Below, one piece after another: positions 29,643-40,640 of a stretch of DNA of 64,000 bases (positions are counted from its first letter, which is position 1; each line of letters begins with the position of its first letter). The stretch is from CBIFWW01 sp966186435. GTDB taxonomy: Bacteria; Pseudomonadota; Gammaproteobacteria; Enterobacterales; Enterobacteriaceae. Location: contig CBIFWW010000001.1 in assembly GCA_966186435.1 (NCBI GenBank), forward strand, positions 14,428 to 78,427, read 5' to 3'. The translations under genes were made by a program, and so were the position numbers. The notes under the pieces were generated by a model. That model was given only the letters and a program-made list of their open reading frames with translations. It did not search any database and was not told the DNA's origin.

Positions 29643-31390
29643 CGCAGCCCGCCTCGCTCATCCAGCTCTCCGGCTTAATCAAACGCTTTAAAGGAATGAA
29701 TAAACCCGCAGTATCGAGCCTAACGGTGGACATCCACGGTGGTGCTGTCACCGGGTTGGTTGGCCCGGATGGGGCAGGTAAAACTACCCTGATACGTATG
29801 CTGGCCGGGTTAATGCCCACCAGCGAAGGCGCGGCCATCATCAATGGTTTAGATCCGATTCGCGATGTCAGCCAGCTTCACGGGATCATGGGTTATATGC
29901 CGCAGAAGTTTGGCCTGTATGAAGATCTTACCGTAATGGAGAACCTGGAGCTGTATGCCGAACTGCGTAGCGTCCAGCGGCACCAACGCCAACAGATCTT
30001 TGACCGATTACTGGCGTTTACCAATCTGGCAGCCTTTACCGGGCGTTTAGCCGGCAAGCTTTCCGGGGGAATGAAACAAAAATTAGGCCTGGCCTGTACC
30101 CTGGTGGGCGCGCCCAAGGTGCTATTACTGGATGAGCCGGGCGTAGGGGTCGATCCTATCTCACGCCGGGAGCTATGGCAGATGGTTCATGCCCTGGCCG
30201 GGGAAGGTATGCTGATCGTCTGGAGCACTTCCTATCTGGATGAAGCCGAGCAATGCCGCACTATTCTATTGTTGAATGAAGGCGAGCTGCTCTACTACGG
30301 CTCCCCCGCCAAACTCACTCAGACTATGAATGGCCGCTGTTATCTGGCCCAGATAGCCGGTGAGAATAACCGCCGCTTATTACAGCGCGCCTTGGCCCGG
30401 CCGGAGGTGAGTGACGGCGTTATTCAGGGGAAGTCTGTGCGTGTTGTGGCCCGCAAGGGGATAGAAAGACCACGGCTGACGGATGCATTGGGCCTGACGG
30501 AAGCCGGTCTGTTGCCCACCCCACCCCGCTTCGAGGATGCTTTTATCGACTTATTAGGCGGGGCCAGCCATCAAGCTTCTCCTCTGGGGGCCGTTGCCCA
30601 CACCGTTGAAAACGATGGCAGCAACGCGGTGATTGAAGCCCGCGCTCTCACCAAAATATTTGGCGACTTTGCGGCCACCCGTGATGTCAGTTTTCAGGTA
30701 AAACGCGGGGAAATCTATGGTTTGTTAGGGCCAAATGGCGCAGGGAAATCCACCACCTTTAAAATGATGTGCGGCCTACTGACTCCCACTGCCGGGAAAG
30801 CATTGGTACTGGGCATGGATTTCAAAGTGGGTGGAGGCAAAGCACGGCAGCATCTGGGCTATATGGCCCAGAAATTCTCGCTCTACGGCAACCTCACGGT
30901 GAAACAAAACCTGCGCTTCTTTTCCGGTATTTATGGGCTTCGCGGCAAACGCCAGCAAGAGAAAATAGCCTGCATGGTTGAAGCCTTCGCCCTTGAAGGC
31001 ATTCTCAACCAAGCTACCGATGCCCTGCCCCTCGGCTTTAAACAGCGTCTGGCCCTGGCCTGTGCTTTAATGCACGAGCCGGACATTCTGTTTCTCGATG
31101 AGCCGACCTCCGGCGTTGACCCCCTTACCCGGCGGGAGTTCTGGCAGCATATCAACAGCCTGGTAGGCAAAGGGGTCACCGTGATGGTGACCACTCATTT
31201 TATGGATGAGGCTGAATATTGCGACCGTATAGGGCTAGTCTATCGGGGCCAATTGATTGCCAGTGGCACACCGGACACCCTAAAAGCAAAAACCGTCACC
31301 CCAGCTCAACCTGACCCCACCATGGAGCAGGCATTTATCGCGCTCATTCACCAGTGGGATAAGGAGCACCAGCATGTTCAGTTGGCTTAG
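29639..31390 (+). CDS. YbhF-like double ABC ATPase, copy 2
   Basis: Paralogue of YbhF, 583 residues. Both nucleotide-binding domains are intact: GPDGAGKTT and [12 protein letters not shown] in the first, [22 protein letters not shown] and DEPTSGVD in the second. Differences to copy 1 gather in the linker region (about residues 240-310) and at both ends; the catalytic blocks are identical. So this looks like a working, diverged duplicate and not a decaying one. 4-nt overlap with the adaptor before it and 17 nt with the permease after it. Confidence 0.92.
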   Translation: MTQPASLIQLSGLIKRFKGMNKPAVSSLTVDIHGGAVTGLVGPDGAGKTTLIRMLAGLMPTSEGAAIINGLDPIRDVSQLHGIMGYMPQKFGLYEDLTVMENLELYAELRSVQRHQRQQIFDRLLAFTNLAAFTGRLAGKLSGGMKQKLGLACTLVGAPKVLLLDEPGVGVDPISRRELWQMVHALAGEGMLIVWSTSYLDEAEQCRTILLLNEGELLYYGSPAKLTQTMNGRCYLAQIAGENNRRLLQRALARPEVSDGVIQGKSVRVVARKGIERPRLTDALGLTEAGLLPTPPRFEDAFIDLLGGASHQASPLGAVAHTVENDGSNAVIEARALTKIFGDFAATRDVSFQVKRGEIYGLLGPNGAGKSTTFKMMCGLLTPTAGKALVLGMDFKVGGGKARQHLGYMAQKFSLYGNLTVKQNLRFFSGIYGLRGKRQQEKIACMVEAFALEGILNQATDALPLGFKQRLALACALMHEPDILFLDEPTSGVDPLTRREFWQHINSLVGKGVTVMVTTHFMDEAEYCDRIGLVYRGQLIASGTPDTLKAKTVTPAQPDPTMEQAFIALIHQWDKEHQHVQLA

Positions 31391-32504
31391 TCGCCGCCGG
31401 GCCATGGCGCTGTGCGTAAAGGAAACCCGTCAAATTCTCCGTGACCCCAGCAGTTGGCTGATTGCCGTCGTACTGCCGCTGGTGCTGCTGACGATTTTTG
31501 GCTACGGCATCAACCTCGATACCAACCGTCTGCGGTTAGGGGTGGTGATTGAGCAGCGCAGTGAATTATCGACGGATTTCGTTAATAGCCTGATTTCATC
31601 CCCTTTTGTAGAGCCGACCATCGCTGACTCCCGGGCATTATTAATGGACCAGATGCAGACCGGTAAAATTCGCGGCATTGTGGTGGTGCCGGTGGATTTT
31701 GACCTGCGGATGATCCGCTATAAAAGCGCGATGCCGGTGCAGGTGATCACCGATGCTACCGATGCCAATACCGCCAATTTTGTGCGTGGGTACGTGCAGG
31801 GGATCTGGCATGAATGGCAGGCATTACAGGCCATTACTCGTGGTAATACCATTCAGCCGTTAATCAATGTGCAAGCACGCTTTTGGTTTAACCCAGCAGC
31901 CATAAGCCGCCATTTTATTATCCCCGGCGCTATCACTATTATCATGACGGTTCTCGGGGCGATTTTGACCTCACTGGTGGTTGCCCGGGAATGGGAACGG
32001 GGCACCATGGAGGCACTGCTGTCTACCGAAGTTACTCGGATGGAATTGCTGCTGTGCAAGTTGGTGCCCTATTACTTCCTCGGGATGCTGGCCATGGGGC
32101 TGTGTATGCTGGTGGCCATCTATGTGCTCGACGTGCCGTGGCGCGGTTCACTGCTATTTCTGCTGTCAATCGGCAGTCTTTTTTTAATTAACACCCTGGG
32201 ACTGGGGCTATTGATTTCCACGGTGATCCGCAGCCAGTTTAATGCTGCACAGACCGCCATGAATGCGGTCTTTCTGCCCTCAGTGATGCTTTCCGGTTTT
32301 ATTTTCCAGATCAGTAGTATGCCGGAAGCTATTCAACTGGTGACCTATCTAATACCCGCACGCTACTTCGTGAGTACCCTGCAAAGCCTGTTTCTGGCGG
32401 GCGATATTTACCCGGTGCTGATTTTTAACGCGCTCTCTTTGATCGTTTTTGCGGTAGCTCTGTTTGGTCTTACCGCATTTAAGACCCAACGTCGGTTAGA
32501 GTAA
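31374..32504 (+). CDS. YbhS-like ABC-2 permease, copy 2
   Basis: Paralogue of YbhS, 376 residues. [42 protein letters not shown] at the N-terminus (in outline) is almost the same as copy 1; the periplasmic domain (about 55-165) has changed most ([25 protein letters not shown] region). The ABC-2 signature [28 protein letters not shown] is kept. AAGGAG upstream sets ATG 31374, which overlaps the ATPase gene by 17 nt. Confidence 0.92.
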   Translation: MFSWLSRRRAMALCVKETRQILRDPSSWLIAVVLPLVLLTIFGYGINLDTNRLRLGVVIEQRSELSTDFVNSLISSPFVEPTIADSRALLMDQMQTGKIRGIVVVPVDFDLRMIRYKSAMPVQVITDATDANTANFVRGYVQGIWHEWQALQAITRGNTIQPLINVQARFWFNPAAISRHFIIPGAITIIMTVLGAILTSLVVAREWERGTMEALLSTEVTRMELLLCKLVPYYFLGMLAMGLCMLVAIYVLDVPWRGSLLFLLSIGSLFLINTLGLGLLISTVIRSQFNAAQTAMNAVFLPSVMLSGFIFQISSMPEAIQLVTYLIPARYFVSTLQSLFLAGDIYPVLIFNALSLIVFAVALFGLTAFKTQRRLE

Positions 32505-32512
32505 GGATACCT

Positions 32513-33616
32513 ATGTATTACCGATTATTGACGCTTATTATTAAGGAGCTGCACTCCCTGTGGCGTGAACCGCAAACCCGGGCGGTGTTAATTTTACCGG
32601 TGCTGATCCAGATGCTGATCTTCCCCTTTGCGGCCACGCTAGAAGTGCGTAATGCCACCATCGCCATCCATAATGAAGACAGCGGCAAATATTCCGTGGA
32701 GCTGATCCAGCGTATTGTCAGCGCCACCGCCTTTACCAAAGTCAGGGTGGTCCAGCGCCATCAAGACGCGGTTACGGTGCTGGAAAACCAACAGGCGCTT
32801 TTGGTGGTGCGCTTCCCGGCGGATTTTTCTCGTCACCTCGCCAACCGCAAGCCCAGTAACTTACAGATTATTCTGGATGGCCGAAATTCCAATAGTGCCC
32901 AGGTAGCGGCCAACTATTTACAACAAATTGTTGGCCAATATCAGCTGGAGCTATTGGGGCAGTCCACGGCAAAGGACAACAGTATGGCTTATCGCAACTG
33001 GTATAACCCGAATCTGGATTACAAATGGCCTATTATCCCCTCGTTGATTGCCATGGTCACAACCATTGGGGTCATGGGTATTTTGGTGATTTCTATGGCC
33101 CGCGAGCGCGAGCAAGGCACCATGGAGCAGCTCTTAGTTAGCCCGCTGGCCTCTTGGCAAATTATTTTGGGTAAGGCGGTGCCAGCTTTGATTGTGGCCT
33201 TATGCCAGGCCAGCGTAGTGTTTGGGGTGGGGATTTTGCTGTACGGCATTCCCTTTAATGGCTCGCCGACGCTATTTTACTTCACCATGTTGGTATACGG
33301 AATGTCGTTAATTGGTATTGCCCTACTGATTGCCGCGTTGTGTACCACTCAACAACAGGGATTTATTGGCGGCTTTTGCTTTATTATGCCCGCGATTTTG
33401 CTCTCGGGTTATTTAGCGCCGGTGGAGAATATGCCGGTGTGGCTGCAAAACCTAACGTGGGTGAACCCCATCCGGCACTTCACCAGCATCGCCAAAGAAA
33501 TTTATCTTAAGGATGCCAGCTTAAACCTAGTGTGGCGCAGCTTGTGGCCGCTGATGGTAATAGCCGCCGCTTCAGGCTCAGCGGCGTATGTGCTGTTTCG
33601 CCGCAAGGTGGGTTGA
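32513..33616 (+). CDS. YbhR-like ABC-2 permease, copy 2
   Basis: Paralogue of YbhR, 367 residues. [29 protein letters not shown] at the start, [25 protein letters not shown] in the periplasmic part, then [26 protein letters not shown]. Differs from copy 1 mainly in the periplasmic residues 60-110. Starts 8 nt after the preceding gene. Its 3' end overlaps the convergent ybhQ by 39 nt, so the two transcripts are antisense there. Confidence 0.92.
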   Translation: MYYRLLTLIIKELHSLWREPQTRAVLILPVLIQMLIFPFAATLEVRNATIAIHNEDSGKYSVELIQRIVSATAFTKVRVVQRHQDAVTVLENQQALLVVRFPADFSRHLANRKPSNLQIILDGRNSNSAQVAANYLQQIVGQYQLELLGQSTAKDNSMAYRNWYNPNLDYKWPIIPSLIAMVTTIGVMGILVISMAREREQGTMEQLLVSPLASWQIILGKAVPALIVALCQASVVFGVGILLYGIPFNGSPTLFYFTMLVYGMSLIGIALLIAALCTTQQQGFIGGFCFIMPAILLSGYLAPVENMPVWLQNLTWVNPIRHFTSIAKEIYLKDASLNLVWRSLWPLMVIAAASGSAAYVLFRRKVG

Positions 33617-33988
33617 AGAACGTTCTTTAGTCAGTATGGAAACCAGCGTCGGGCCAGCCAGCAACGCCAGCCCGGCGATGCTCATTAATACCGGGTTGTT
33701 CACCAAGCGCGAGATTAACCACAGGGCAATCAGGGCGCAGCCAAAGTACCAACTGGTGGTGAGTTCTTCGAGGGTGTCCCCGAGTTCACGTTGCCATCCC
33801 CGGCGGTAATGCTGTAAACCCCACACCGCCAGGAAAGTTACGCCATACAGTAGGCACAGGCCCACACCCACCTCGACCAACGCTTTATGCTTCCAGCCCG
33901 CGACCAACACCGTCAAAATCAATATATGTAGCATAATCTGCCAGCACCCGAGGCCAGTGAGTACGCGTATCCGCTGTTGCCACTTCAT
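33578..33988 (-). CDS. ybhQ: YbhQ inner-membrane protein
   Basis: 136 residues, same as E. coli, with four hydrophobic segments (about 13-33, 36-57, 75-95 and 99-118). Starts [21 protein letters not shown]; ends with a basic tail. Function unknown. It converges with the second ybhGFSR copy and overlaps its last gene by 39 nt; in E. coli ybhQ adjoins ybhR in the same way. Confidence 0.88.
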   Translation of the reverse strand: MKWQQRIRVLTGLGCWQIMLHILILTVLVAGWKHKALVEVGVGLCLLYGVTFLAVWGLQHYRRGWQRELGDTLEELTTSWYFGCALIALWLISRLVNNPVLMSIAGLALLAGPTLVSILTKERSSTHLAAKQHIRR

Positions 33989-34115
33989 GGCTACCCTCCA
34001 GAAGTATATTTCTCTGCATCTCAGACTAAACCTATTCCCGGATAATTCCGTAACCGGGCCAATATTTGTGACAAAGACTACACTTTATTTTTGTCTGAGA
34101 AAATCAAGGAGCCAC

Positions 34116-34871
34116 ATGTCCGGTACCCAGGGAGCCGCTACCCTTCGTCTACTCACTATTAACACTCATAAAGGTTTTACCACATTTAACCGCCGCTTTA
34201 TCCTCCCAGAACTACGGGAAGCGGTGCGGCTGGTGAATGCCGACGTGGTCTGTTTGCAGGAGGTGATGGGCGCCCATGAGGCTCACTCCGCAAAAATTGA
34301 ACACTGGCCTGCCACCGGGCATTACGAGTTTATTGCCGACGCTATCTGGCATCAGTGGGCCTATGGCCGTAATGCGGTTTATCCAGAAGGGCATCATGGC
34401 AATGCGGTGCTGTCGCGCTATCCCATTGCCAATCATCATAATCGCGATATTTCGATTGAAGGCCATGAAAAGCGCGGTTTGCTGGACTGTACCCTGACGC
34501 TGCCCCACCATACCGTTCATGTGATTTGTGTCCATCTTGGCCTTAAAGAAGTTCACCGCCAGGCCCAGCTGGAAATGCTGTCGGCCTTGGTTAATAGTTA
34601 TCCTCGGGAAGATCCGGTGGTGGTCGCCGGTGATTTCAATGACTGGCGCGGTAAAGCCAATAAAATATTATCCCACCGCTGTGGTCTGGAGGAAGTGTTC
34701 ACCCGTGCCTGGGGGCGACCTGCCCGTACCTTCCCGGTGGAATTCCCCCTACTCCGCCTAGATCGGGTATATGTTAAAAATGCCACTGCTAGTGTCCCCG
34801 CCGTTTTACCGTTACGTAACTGGCGACATCTTTCCGATCATGCCCCTCTAGCCGTGGAGTTAACCCTGTGA
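34116..34871 (+). CDS. ybhP: YbhP endonuclease/exonuclease/phosphatase-family protein
   Basis: 251 residues of the EEP (DNase I-like) fold, E. coli 253. Metal and catalytic motifs are LTINTHKGF near the start, LQEVMGAHE (about 46-54), [17 protein letters not shown], the [10 protein letters not shown] core (about 169-178) and the final SDHAPL. Start ATG 34116 follows AAGGAG by 4 nt; an upstream extension to 33957 is not homologous. It is translationally coupled to clsB (4-nt overlap), which points to a role in phospholipid metabolism, possibly as a phosphatase, but the substrate is unknown. Confidence 0.93.
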   Translation: MSGTQGAATLRLLTINTHKGFTTFNRRFILPELREAVRLVNADVVCLQEVMGAHEAHSAKIEHWPATGHYEFIADAIWHQWAYGRNAVYPEGHHGNAVLSRYPIANHHNRDISIEGHEKRGLLDCTLTLPHHTVHVICVHLGLKEVHRQAQLEMLSALVNSYPREDPVVVAGDFNDWRGKANKILSHRCGLEEVFTRAWGRPARTFPVEFPLLRLDRVYVKNATASVPAVLPLRNWRHLSDHAPLAVELTL

Positions 34872-36112
34872 GTAATCGTTGGTGTAATGGAAACCACATT
34901 GAATTGCTGGAAAATGGCGATGAATACTACCCTGCCCTGTTTAAAGCCATTAGCGACGCCGAAAGCAAAGTGCTGTTAGAGACGTTTATCTGGTTCGATG
35001 ATGACGTGGGCCAACGCCTGCATGAAGTTTTGCTCGCTGCTGCTCATCGTGGGGTGCGGGTTGAAGTGCTCTTAGATGGCTATGGTTCCCCAGATCTTAG
35101 TGAAGCTTTTGTCGGCAGCCTGACGCAAGCCGGGGTGCTGTTCCGCTATTACGACCCGCGCCCCAAACTCATGGGTATGCGCACCAACCTGTTCCGCCGC
35201 ATGCACCGTAAAATCGTGGTGGTGGATGGGGAAATCGCCTTTGTCGGCGGGATCAACTATTCTGCGGAACATGTCACCAGTTATGGCCCCGAGGCCAAAC
35301 AGGATTATGCGGTACGGGTCACAGGGCCGGTGGTTCAGGATATTTACCACTTTGTTCTGGCAAACTTGCCAGGCCATGAGCAGGCCCGGCGCTGGTGGCA
35401 GCGCCGCCGCTATAAAGCGTTAGATATGCCTGAGACGGGAGATGCCCAGGCACTGTTCGTTTGGCGCGATAACGACCGCCACCGGGATGACATTGAACGC
35501 TATTACATGCGGATGCTCACCAAAGCCCGGCGCCGGGTTATCATTGCCAATGCCTATGTCTTCCCCGGCTATAGGCTATTGCACGCCATGCGTAGCGCTG
35601 CCCGGCGCGGGGTCCGGGTTCAGTTAATTGTTCAAGGGGAGCCGGATATTCCGCTGGTGAAAGTTGGCGCCCGCCTGCTTTACAACTACCTTGCCCAGGG
35701 TGGCGTAGAAATTTACGAATATAAACGCCGCCCGCTGCATGGCAAAGTGGCCGTCATGGACGACCACTGGGCCACCGTTGGCTCCAGTAATCTTGACCCA
35801 CTGAGTCTGTCACTCAATCTGGAAGCCAACCTGATTATCTACGATCGTCAGTTCAACCAGACCTTAAGCGATAACCTGACGGGTCTGATGAAAGCGGACT
35901 CGGTAAAGGTGGATAAATCAATGCTACCCCGGCGTAACTGGCTAAATCTGGGTATCGGGGTAATCACCTTCCACTTCCTGCGCCACTTCCCGGCGATGGT
36001 GGGCTGGCTTCCGGCCCATACCCCACGTCTTTCACTGGTGGAACCACCGGTTCAACCGGAGATGGAAACCCAGGATCAGACCGGCCCTGAAAAATCTGAG
36101 GCTAATTCCTGA
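34868..36112 (+). CDS. clsB: ClsB cardiolipin synthase
   Basis: Phospholipase D-family enzyme that makes cardiolipin (or phosphatidylglycerol) at the inner membrane. 414 residues (E. coli 413). Two HKD motifs: [10 protein letters not shown] with His113 and [10 protein letters not shown] with His291. GTG start inside the ybhP stop codon. Its TGA overlaps the ybhN ATG (TGATG), so ybhP-clsB-ybhN is one operon. The C-terminal tail is Pro/Gln/Glu-rich. Confidence 0.96.
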   Translation: MSNRWCNGNHIELLENGDEYYPALFKAISDAESKVLLETFIWFDDDVGQRLHEVLLAAAHRGVRVEVLLDGYGSPDLSEAFVGSLTQAGVLFRYYDPRPKLMGMRTNLFRRMHRKIVVVDGEIAFVGGINYSAEHVTSYGPEAKQDYAVRVTGPVVQDIYHFVLANLPGHEQARRWWQRRRYKALDMPETGDAQALFVWRDNDRHRDDIERYYMRMLTKARRRVIIANAYVFPGYRLLHAMRSAARRGVRVQLIVQGEPDIPLVKVGARLLYNYLAQGGVEIYEYKRRPLHGKVAVMDDHWATVGSSNLDPLSLSLNLEANLIIYDRQFNQTLSDNLTGLMKADSVKVDKSMLPRRNWLNLGIGVITFHFLRHFPAMVGWLPAHTPRLSLVEPPVQPEMETQDQTGPEKSEANS

Positions 36113-37086
36113 TGGCCCATCAACGCTGGAAGCTGGCAAAGCGGGTGCTGACCGGGCTGTTCCTGGTGGCGGTGATCGTACTGCTGGTGTTTTATGCAGC
36201 TAAGATTGACTGGCCAGAGGTGTGGCAGGCCATCAGTCATGTTGACCCCTGGCGCCTGGCGGCCGCCCTGGCTTTAGTGGTGCTGAGCTACCTGATTTAT
36301 GGCTGCTATGATTTGCTGGCCCGGTTATGGTGCCGCCACCGGCTGCGTAAGCGCCAGGTGATGATGGTTTCTTTTGTGTGTTACGCCTTTAACCTGACGC
36401 TAAGTACTTGGGTGGGCGGCATCGGGATGCGCTACCGGCTTTACTCCCGGCTCGGCCTGCCGGGGGCCACCATCACCCGCATCTTCTCCATGAGCATCGC
36501 CACCAACTGGCTGGGCTACATCCTGACTGGCGGGATGTTGTTTGTTTCCGGGCTGGTTACCCTGCCGCCCCACTGGTATATCACCGGTACCAGCCTGCGC
36601 ATCCTCGGCGGTGTATTGCTGGCGGTGATCATGGTTTATCTGTGGGCCTGTGCCTTTGCCAAACGCCGTCACGTCACGGTGCGGGGGCAAAAGTTAATCC
36701 TGCCCTCCTGGCGTTTCGCCCTGGTGCAAATGGCGATTTCCAGCCTTAACTGGTGCACCATGGGGGCCACCATCTGGCTATTGATGGGGATGAAAGTAGA
36801 TTTCCTATTTATTCTCGGCACTCTGCTGGTAAGCAGTATCGCCGGGGTGATTGTCCATATCCCGGCGGGGATTGGGGTAACGGAAGCCGTATTTGTGGCG
36901 CTGCTGCGCGGTGGGCCATTAAGTAACGGAGCGATTATTGCCGCCCTGCTGATTTGGCGGGCGCTCTACTTCTTCTTACCGCTGCTGATCGCCACGGTGG
37001 TCTGGCTGTGGCTGGAAAGCCGGGCCAAACATCTGCGGGAGAAAAACCAGTCCCTACCCGCAAACGGGGCTGAACAAGTTAAATAA
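36112..37086 (+). CDS. ybhN: YbhN membrane protein (LPG-synthase/flippase-like TM family)
   Basis: 324 residues (E. coli 318) with about eight hydrophobic helices, of the lysylphosphatidylglycerol-synthase transmembrane family. Landmarks: LSTWVGGIGMRYRLYSRLGLPG (about 99-120) and the GVIVHIPAGIGVTEAVFVALL motif near residue 245. The function in E. coli is not settled; the link to clsB and ybhP argues for lipid handling or flipping. Ends at a terminator shared with ybhL. Confidence 0.92.
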   Translation: MAHQRWKLAKRVLTGLFLVAVIVLLVFYAAKIDWPEVWQAISHVDPWRLAAALALVVLSYLIYGCYDLLARLWCRHRLRKRQVMMVSFVCYAFNLTLSTWVGGIGMRYRLYSRLGLPGATITRIFSMSIATNWLGYILTGGMLFVSGLVTLPPHWYITGTSLRILGGVLLAVIMVYLWACAFAKRRHVTVRGQKLILPSWRFALVQMAISSLNWCTMGATIWLLMGMKVDFLFILGTLLVSSIAGVIVHIPAGIGVTEAVFVALLRGGPLSNGAIIAALLIWRALYFFLPLLIATVVWLWLESRAKHLREKNQSLPANGAEQVK

Positions 37087-37088
37087 TT

Positions 37089-37110
37089 AAGGCGCCGGTA
37101 GGCGCCTTTT
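37089..37110. terminator. Bidirectional terminator ybhN/ybhL
   Basis: AAGGCGCC, loop GGTA, GGCGCCTT TT: symmetric stem between two convergent genes. Confidence 0.88.
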
Positions 37111-37116
37111 GACTGT

Positions 37117-37827
37117 TTAGCGGCGGTTGCCAAAGATGCGTAGCAGCATCAAGAACAGGTTGATGAAATCCAGGTATAAAGTGAGGGCGCCGAGGATCGA
37201 GTATTTGCGCAGCTGGTCTTTATCACTTACATCGATTTGCTCACCGATGTTTTTCAGCTTCTGGGTGTCGTAGGCAGTCAGGCCGACAAACACCAGCACC
37301 CCGATATAAGTCACTGCCCACATTAACGCGGTACTTTTCAGCCAGATATTCACTACAGAAGCCAGGATCAGGCCAATCAGCGCCATAAACAGCATTGAAC
37401 CCATACCACTTAGATCACGTTTGGTGGTGTAACCATACAGGCTCATGGCCCCAAACATCCCCCCGGTAACCACAAAGGTGCTGGCAATGGAGGAATAGGT
37501 ATAAACCACAAAAATACTGGCGAAGGTTAGTCCCGTTAGTGCCGAGTACAGCATAAATAGCGAGGTCGCCACCCCGGCACTGAGTTTATGTACCATGCCG
37601 GATAGTACAAATACCAATGCCAGCTGAGCGATAATCAAGCCAAAGAAAGTAATTTTGCTGGAGAAGACAAACATCATCACCGCCGGGGTGTTGGCGGCAT
37701 ACCAGGCAATGACAGCGGTGAGTAATAGCCCGCAGGTCATCCACCCATAAACTTGGGCCATATAAGTCTGCAAACCGCCACGGGCTTGCTGGATGATGGT
37801 CCCATTAGAACGTGGAAATCTATCCAT
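37117..37827 (-). CDS. ybhL: YbhL, Bax inhibitor-1 family membrane protein
   Basis: 236 residues, seven hydrophobic helices, of the BI-1/YccA family of proposed pH-sensitive calcium leak channels. N-terminus MDRFPRSNGTIIQQARGGLQTYMAQVYGWMTCGLLLTA (in outline) is typical, and GLTAYDTQKLKNIGEQ (about residues 178-193) with the conserved Asp near the seventh helix is retained. Monocistronic in front of the moa operon, as in E. coli. No proven bacterial role that I know. Confidence 0.92.
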   Translation of the reverse strand: MDRFPRSNGTIIQQARGGLQTYMAQVYGWMTCGLLLTAVIAWYAANTPAVMMFVFSSKITFFGLIIAQLALVFVLSGMVHKLSAGVATSLFMLYSALTGLTFASIFVVYTYSSIASTFVVTGGMFGAMSLYGYTTKRDLSGMGSMLFMALIGLILASVVNIWLKSTALMWAVTYIGVLVFVGLTAYDTQKLKNIGEQIDVSDKDQLRKYSILGALTLYLDFINLFLMLLRIFGNRR

Positions 37828-37919
37828 GATACTGCCTCTTGTCGAAAGGCCGGGAGTGGCCGGCTACCAGGGGTGAACCCCACCCCTGGTAAGCCTAACA
37901 CAAGTTTTTCAATAAGGAG

Positions 37920-38375
37920 TTACCAGCGGGTGGCGGCCTGTTTATCGCTGTCGCGGGCCTCCACCCAACGATCCCCTTCCGCCGTGGCTTCACGCTTCCA
38001 GAATGGGGCGCGGGTTTTCAGATAATCCATCATAAACTCAGCGGCTTCAAAGGCCTGACTGCGGTGAGCGCCGGTCACCCCGACAAAGACAATTTCATCC
38101 CCAGGCCACAGTTCACCAATCCGGTGGATCAATGAAACCCGTTGCAGCGGCCAACGATTGCGGGCCTCCGCCACGATCTCTTCCAGAGCTTTTTCCGTCA
38201 TCCCCGGATAGTGCTCCAGGGTCAGAGCGCTAACACTATCGCCAAGATTATGGTTACGAACTTTACCGGTGAAGGTCACCACCGCGCCGTCGTCGTCGCA
38301 CTGAGCCAACCACTGGTACTCATCGCCAACGCTGAAATTTTCGTGGCCGACGCGGATCCGGGTGTTGTTATCCAT
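37920..38375 (-). CDS. moaE: MoaE, molybdopterin synthase large subunit
   Basis: Catalytic subunit that joins the dithiolene sulfurs from MoaD onto precursor Z. 151 residues. Key parts: FTGKVRNHNLGDSV, LEHYPGMTEKALEEI, HRIGELWPGDEIVFVGVTGAHRSQAFEA, and the active-site LKTRAPFWKREATAEGDRWVEA in outline (Lys119/Lys126 region). ATG 38375 gives the right length; the longer frame adds 14 residues across moaD. Starts 4 nt after the moaD stop. Confidence 0.96.
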   Translation of the reverse strand: MDNNTRIRVGHENFSVGDEYQWLAQCDDDGAVVTFTGKVRNHNLGDSVSALTLEHYPGMTEKALEEIVAEARNRWPLQRVSLIHRIGELWPGDEIVFVGVTGAHRSQAFEAAEFMMDYLKTRAPFWKREATAEGDRWVEARDSDKQAATRW

Positions 38376-38379
38376 GTCA

Positions 38380-38628
38380 TTATCCCCCGGTAACCGGTGG
38401 GAAGAAGGCGACTTCATCCCCGGGTTGTACTGGGTGATCGAAGGCCACCAGGGACTGGTTCACCGCCGCCAGCAGCTTACCGGCTTCCAGGGCCAGTTCC
38501 CAACGGCCACCCTGTTGGGCCAGATGCTGGCGCAGGGCTTCTACATTGTCGGCTACATTGTCTTCCAGCTGTAGGATGTCGCAGCCCACCAGCTCACGGA
38601 CTTGAGCGAAAAATAAAACCTTAATCAT
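38380..38628 (-). CDS. moaD: MoaD, molybdopterin synthase sulfur carrier
   Basis: Ubiquitin-fold sulfur carrier, 82 residues, ending in the required C-terminal Gly-Gly ([12 protein letters not shown]). Start ATG 38628 ([15 protein letters not shown]) overlaps the end of moaC by 8 nt. The C-terminal glycine is adenylated by MoeB and turned into a thiocarboxylate. Confidence 0.96.
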   Translation of the reverse strand: MIKVLFFAQVRELVGCDILQLEDNVADNVEALRQHLAQQGGRWELALEAGKLLAAVNQSLVAFDHPVQPGDEVAFFPPVTGG

Positions 38629-39106
38629 GGGTATCCACCTTGAAATCGCCGGATTTGCCGCCGCTTTTCGCCAACAGGCGAACCGGGCCAATCACCATGT
38701 CTTTTTGCACCGCTTTGCACATGTCGTAGATGGTCAACGCCGCCACGGAAGCGGCAGTCAGGGCTTCCATTTCAACCCCGGTTTTACCGGTCAAACGGCA
38801 GACGGATTCAATGCGTACCCGATTATGTTCGGTTTCCGCTTCCAGCTGTACTTCTACTTTACTCAGCAGCAGCGGGTGGCACAGCGGAATGAGTTCCCAG
38901 GTGCGCTTGGCGGCCTGGATCCCGGCGATACGGGCGGTGGCGAAAACGTCACCTTTATGATGGCTGCCTTCAACAATCATCGCCAGGGTCTGCGGGTGCA
39001 TGGTGACAAAGGCTTCGGCACGGGCTTCACGCACGGTTTCTGCTTTGGCGGAAACATCCACCATGTGCGCCTCACCGGCGGCATTAATATGGGTTAGTTG
39101 CGGCAT
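38621..39106 (-). CDS. moaC: MoaC, cyclic pyranopterin monophosphate synthase
   Basis: Second enzyme of molybdenum-cofactor synthesis, working with MoaA to give cPMP. 161 residues as in E. coli. Conserved [16 protein letters not shown] (about residues 72-87), [24 protein letters not shown] (about 109-132) and the Lys-rich KSGGKSGDF near the end with the catalytic Asp/Lys set. Confidence 0.97.
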   Translation of the reverse strand: MPQLTHINAAGEAHMVDVSAKAETVREARAEAFVTMHPQTLAMIVEGSHHKGDVFATARIAGIQAAKRTWELIPLCHPLLLSKVEVQLEAETEHNRVRIESVCRLTGKTGVEMEALTAASVAALTIYDMCKAVQKDMVIGPVRLLAKSGGKSGDFKVDTHD

Positions 39107-39112
39107 GGTGGC

Positions 39113-39625
39113 TTATTTCTTGATATGAGGGTGGAAGTTACACGGACGGGTGCGGGCATCCAACTGGGGCGCAATAATGTTATCCCAGGCGGTGCGGCAG
39201 GCCTTAGTGGACCCCGGCATGGCAAAAATCAGGGTGCCATTCGCCATCCCGGCAATGGCCCGGGACTGGAGGGTTGAGGTTCCGATCTCTTCGAAAGAGA
39301 GCATGCGGAACACTTCACCAAAGCCTTCGATTTCACGGTCAAATAACGGGGCCAGCGCTTCCGGGGCCTGGTCACCGTCGGTAAAACCGGTGCCGCCGTT
39401 AATCAAAATCACCTGCACATCTTCATCGGCGATCCAGTGGGAGACTTTGGCGCGGATGGCATAGCGGTTTTCTTTGACGATGGCGCTGGTGGCAATGTGG
39501 TGCCCGGCCTCTTTGGCGCTTTCACGCAGATAATCACCGGAGGTGTCGTCCTCCGCTGTGCGGCGGCTGGAAATAGTCAATACGGCGACCTGCAGTGGGG
39601 AAAACGCTGCACTGGCTTGGCTCAT
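39113..39625 (-). CDS. moaB: MoaB, molybdopterin-binding protein
   Basis: 170 residues of the MoaB/Mog fold. VLTISSRRTAEDDTSGDYL near the start, ILINGGTGFTDGDQAPEAL (about 73-91) and the glycine-rich GTLIFAMPGSTKACRTAWD (about 128-147) are the molybdopterin-binding segments. Related to adenylyltransferase MogA, but its step in E. coli is not essential. 24 nt after moaA, 6 nt before moaC. Confidence 0.96.
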   Translation of the reverse strand: MSQASAAFSPLQVAVLTISSRRTAEDDTSGDYLRESAKEAGHHIATSAIVKENRYAIRAKVSHWIADEDVQVILINGGTGFTDGDQAPEALAPLFDREIEGFGEVFRMLSFEEIGTSTLQSRAIAGMANGTLIFAMPGSTKACRTAWDNIIAPQLDARTRPCNFHPHIKK

Positions 39626-39649
39626 GATGTCACTCCTTTTACGCCGGCG

Positions 39650-40639
39650 TTAGCCGCCGATATAAGACAGATTTTGTGTGCTACCCGTGTTCCCGTCTAA
39701 CAGGAAGTGGGTTTGCTTTTTCTGGGCAAGGGCGGAGGCAATGCGGGCCTCTAACGCCTGTTGTTGATTATCGTCCGCCAGCAAATCTCTAAGGGTGATC
39801 CCCCCCTCGCCAAACAGGCACAGGTGGAGGTTACCCACCGCAGAAACCCGCAGACGGTTGCAGCTGGCGCAGAAGTCTTTTTCATAGGGCATAATTAGCC
39901 CAATCTGGCCGGCGTAATCCGGATGGCAGAACACCTGGGCCGGGCCATCGCTGCGGCTACGGATTTGATGGATCCAGCCCCGGGCCAGGAGCTGTTCGCG
40001 GATGACGCTGCCGGAGACATGGTGTTTGCGGAACAAGTCGCCGCCGTCGCCGGTTTCCATCAGCTCAATAAAACGTAACTGAATCGGGCGTGGTTTAATC
40101 CAGGCGAGGAAGGTATCCAGTTGGTGCAAGTTAACATCGCGCATCAGCACGGTGTTAACTTTGACCTGCTCAAAACCGGCGGCAAAGGCGGCGTCGATAC
40201 CGTCCATTACCTGGCGGAATTTATCCTGACCGGTGATGGCCTGGAATTGGCGGGCATCAAGGCTATCCACACTCACATTGAGGGCCGTCAGCCCGGCATC
40301 ACGCCAGGTCTGGACATCCCGCGCCAGGCGATACCCATTGGTGGTCACCGCAATATGGCGGATAGACTGGTTTTCACGTACCGCAGCGATGAGGTCGGTA
40401 AAGTCACGACGTAAAGAGGGTTCGCCACCGGTAAGACGGATTTTTTCTGTGCCCAGGCTGGCAAAGGCGCGGGTGATGCGACGCACTTCATCGATGGAGA
40501 GGAAGCTCTTATTGGCGACGCCATGGGGTTTGTAACCGTCAGGCAGGCAATAAGTACAACGAAAGTTGCATACGTCGGTCACGGACAGGCGTAAGTAATA
40601 GAACTTGCGCTCAAATGCATCGGTAAGTTGGGTAACCAT
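39650..40639 (-). CDS. moaA: MoaA, GTP 3',8-cyclase (radical SAM)
   Basis: First enzyme of molybdenum-cofactor synthesis. 329 residues. Radical-SAM cluster C24-N-F-R-C28-T-Y-C31; [13 protein letters not shown] downstream; second cluster in the C-terminal part ([21 protein letters not shown]); C-terminal YIGG. ATG 40639 with AAGGTG upstream is the start, giving MVTQLTDAF. An in-frame ATG at 40672 lies within the riboswitch and is rejected. First gene of moaABCDE. Confidence 0.97.
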   Translation of the reverse strand: MVTQLTDAFERKFYYLRLSVTDVCNFRCTYCLPDGYKPHGVANKSFLSIDEVRRITRAFASLGTEKIRLTGGEPSLRRDFTDLIAAVRENQSIRHIAVTTNGYRLARDVQTWRDAGLTALNVSVDSLDARQFQAITGQDKFRQVMDGIDAAFAAGFEQVKVNTVLMRDVNLHQLDTFLAWIKPRPIQLRFIELMETGDGGDLFRKHHVSGSVIREQLLARGWIHQIRSRSDGPAQVFCHPDYAGQIGLIMPYEKDFCASCNRLRVSAVGNLHLCLFGEGGITLRDLLADDNQQQALEARIASALAQKKQTHFLLDGNTGSTQNLSYIGG

Positions 40640-40640
40640 A

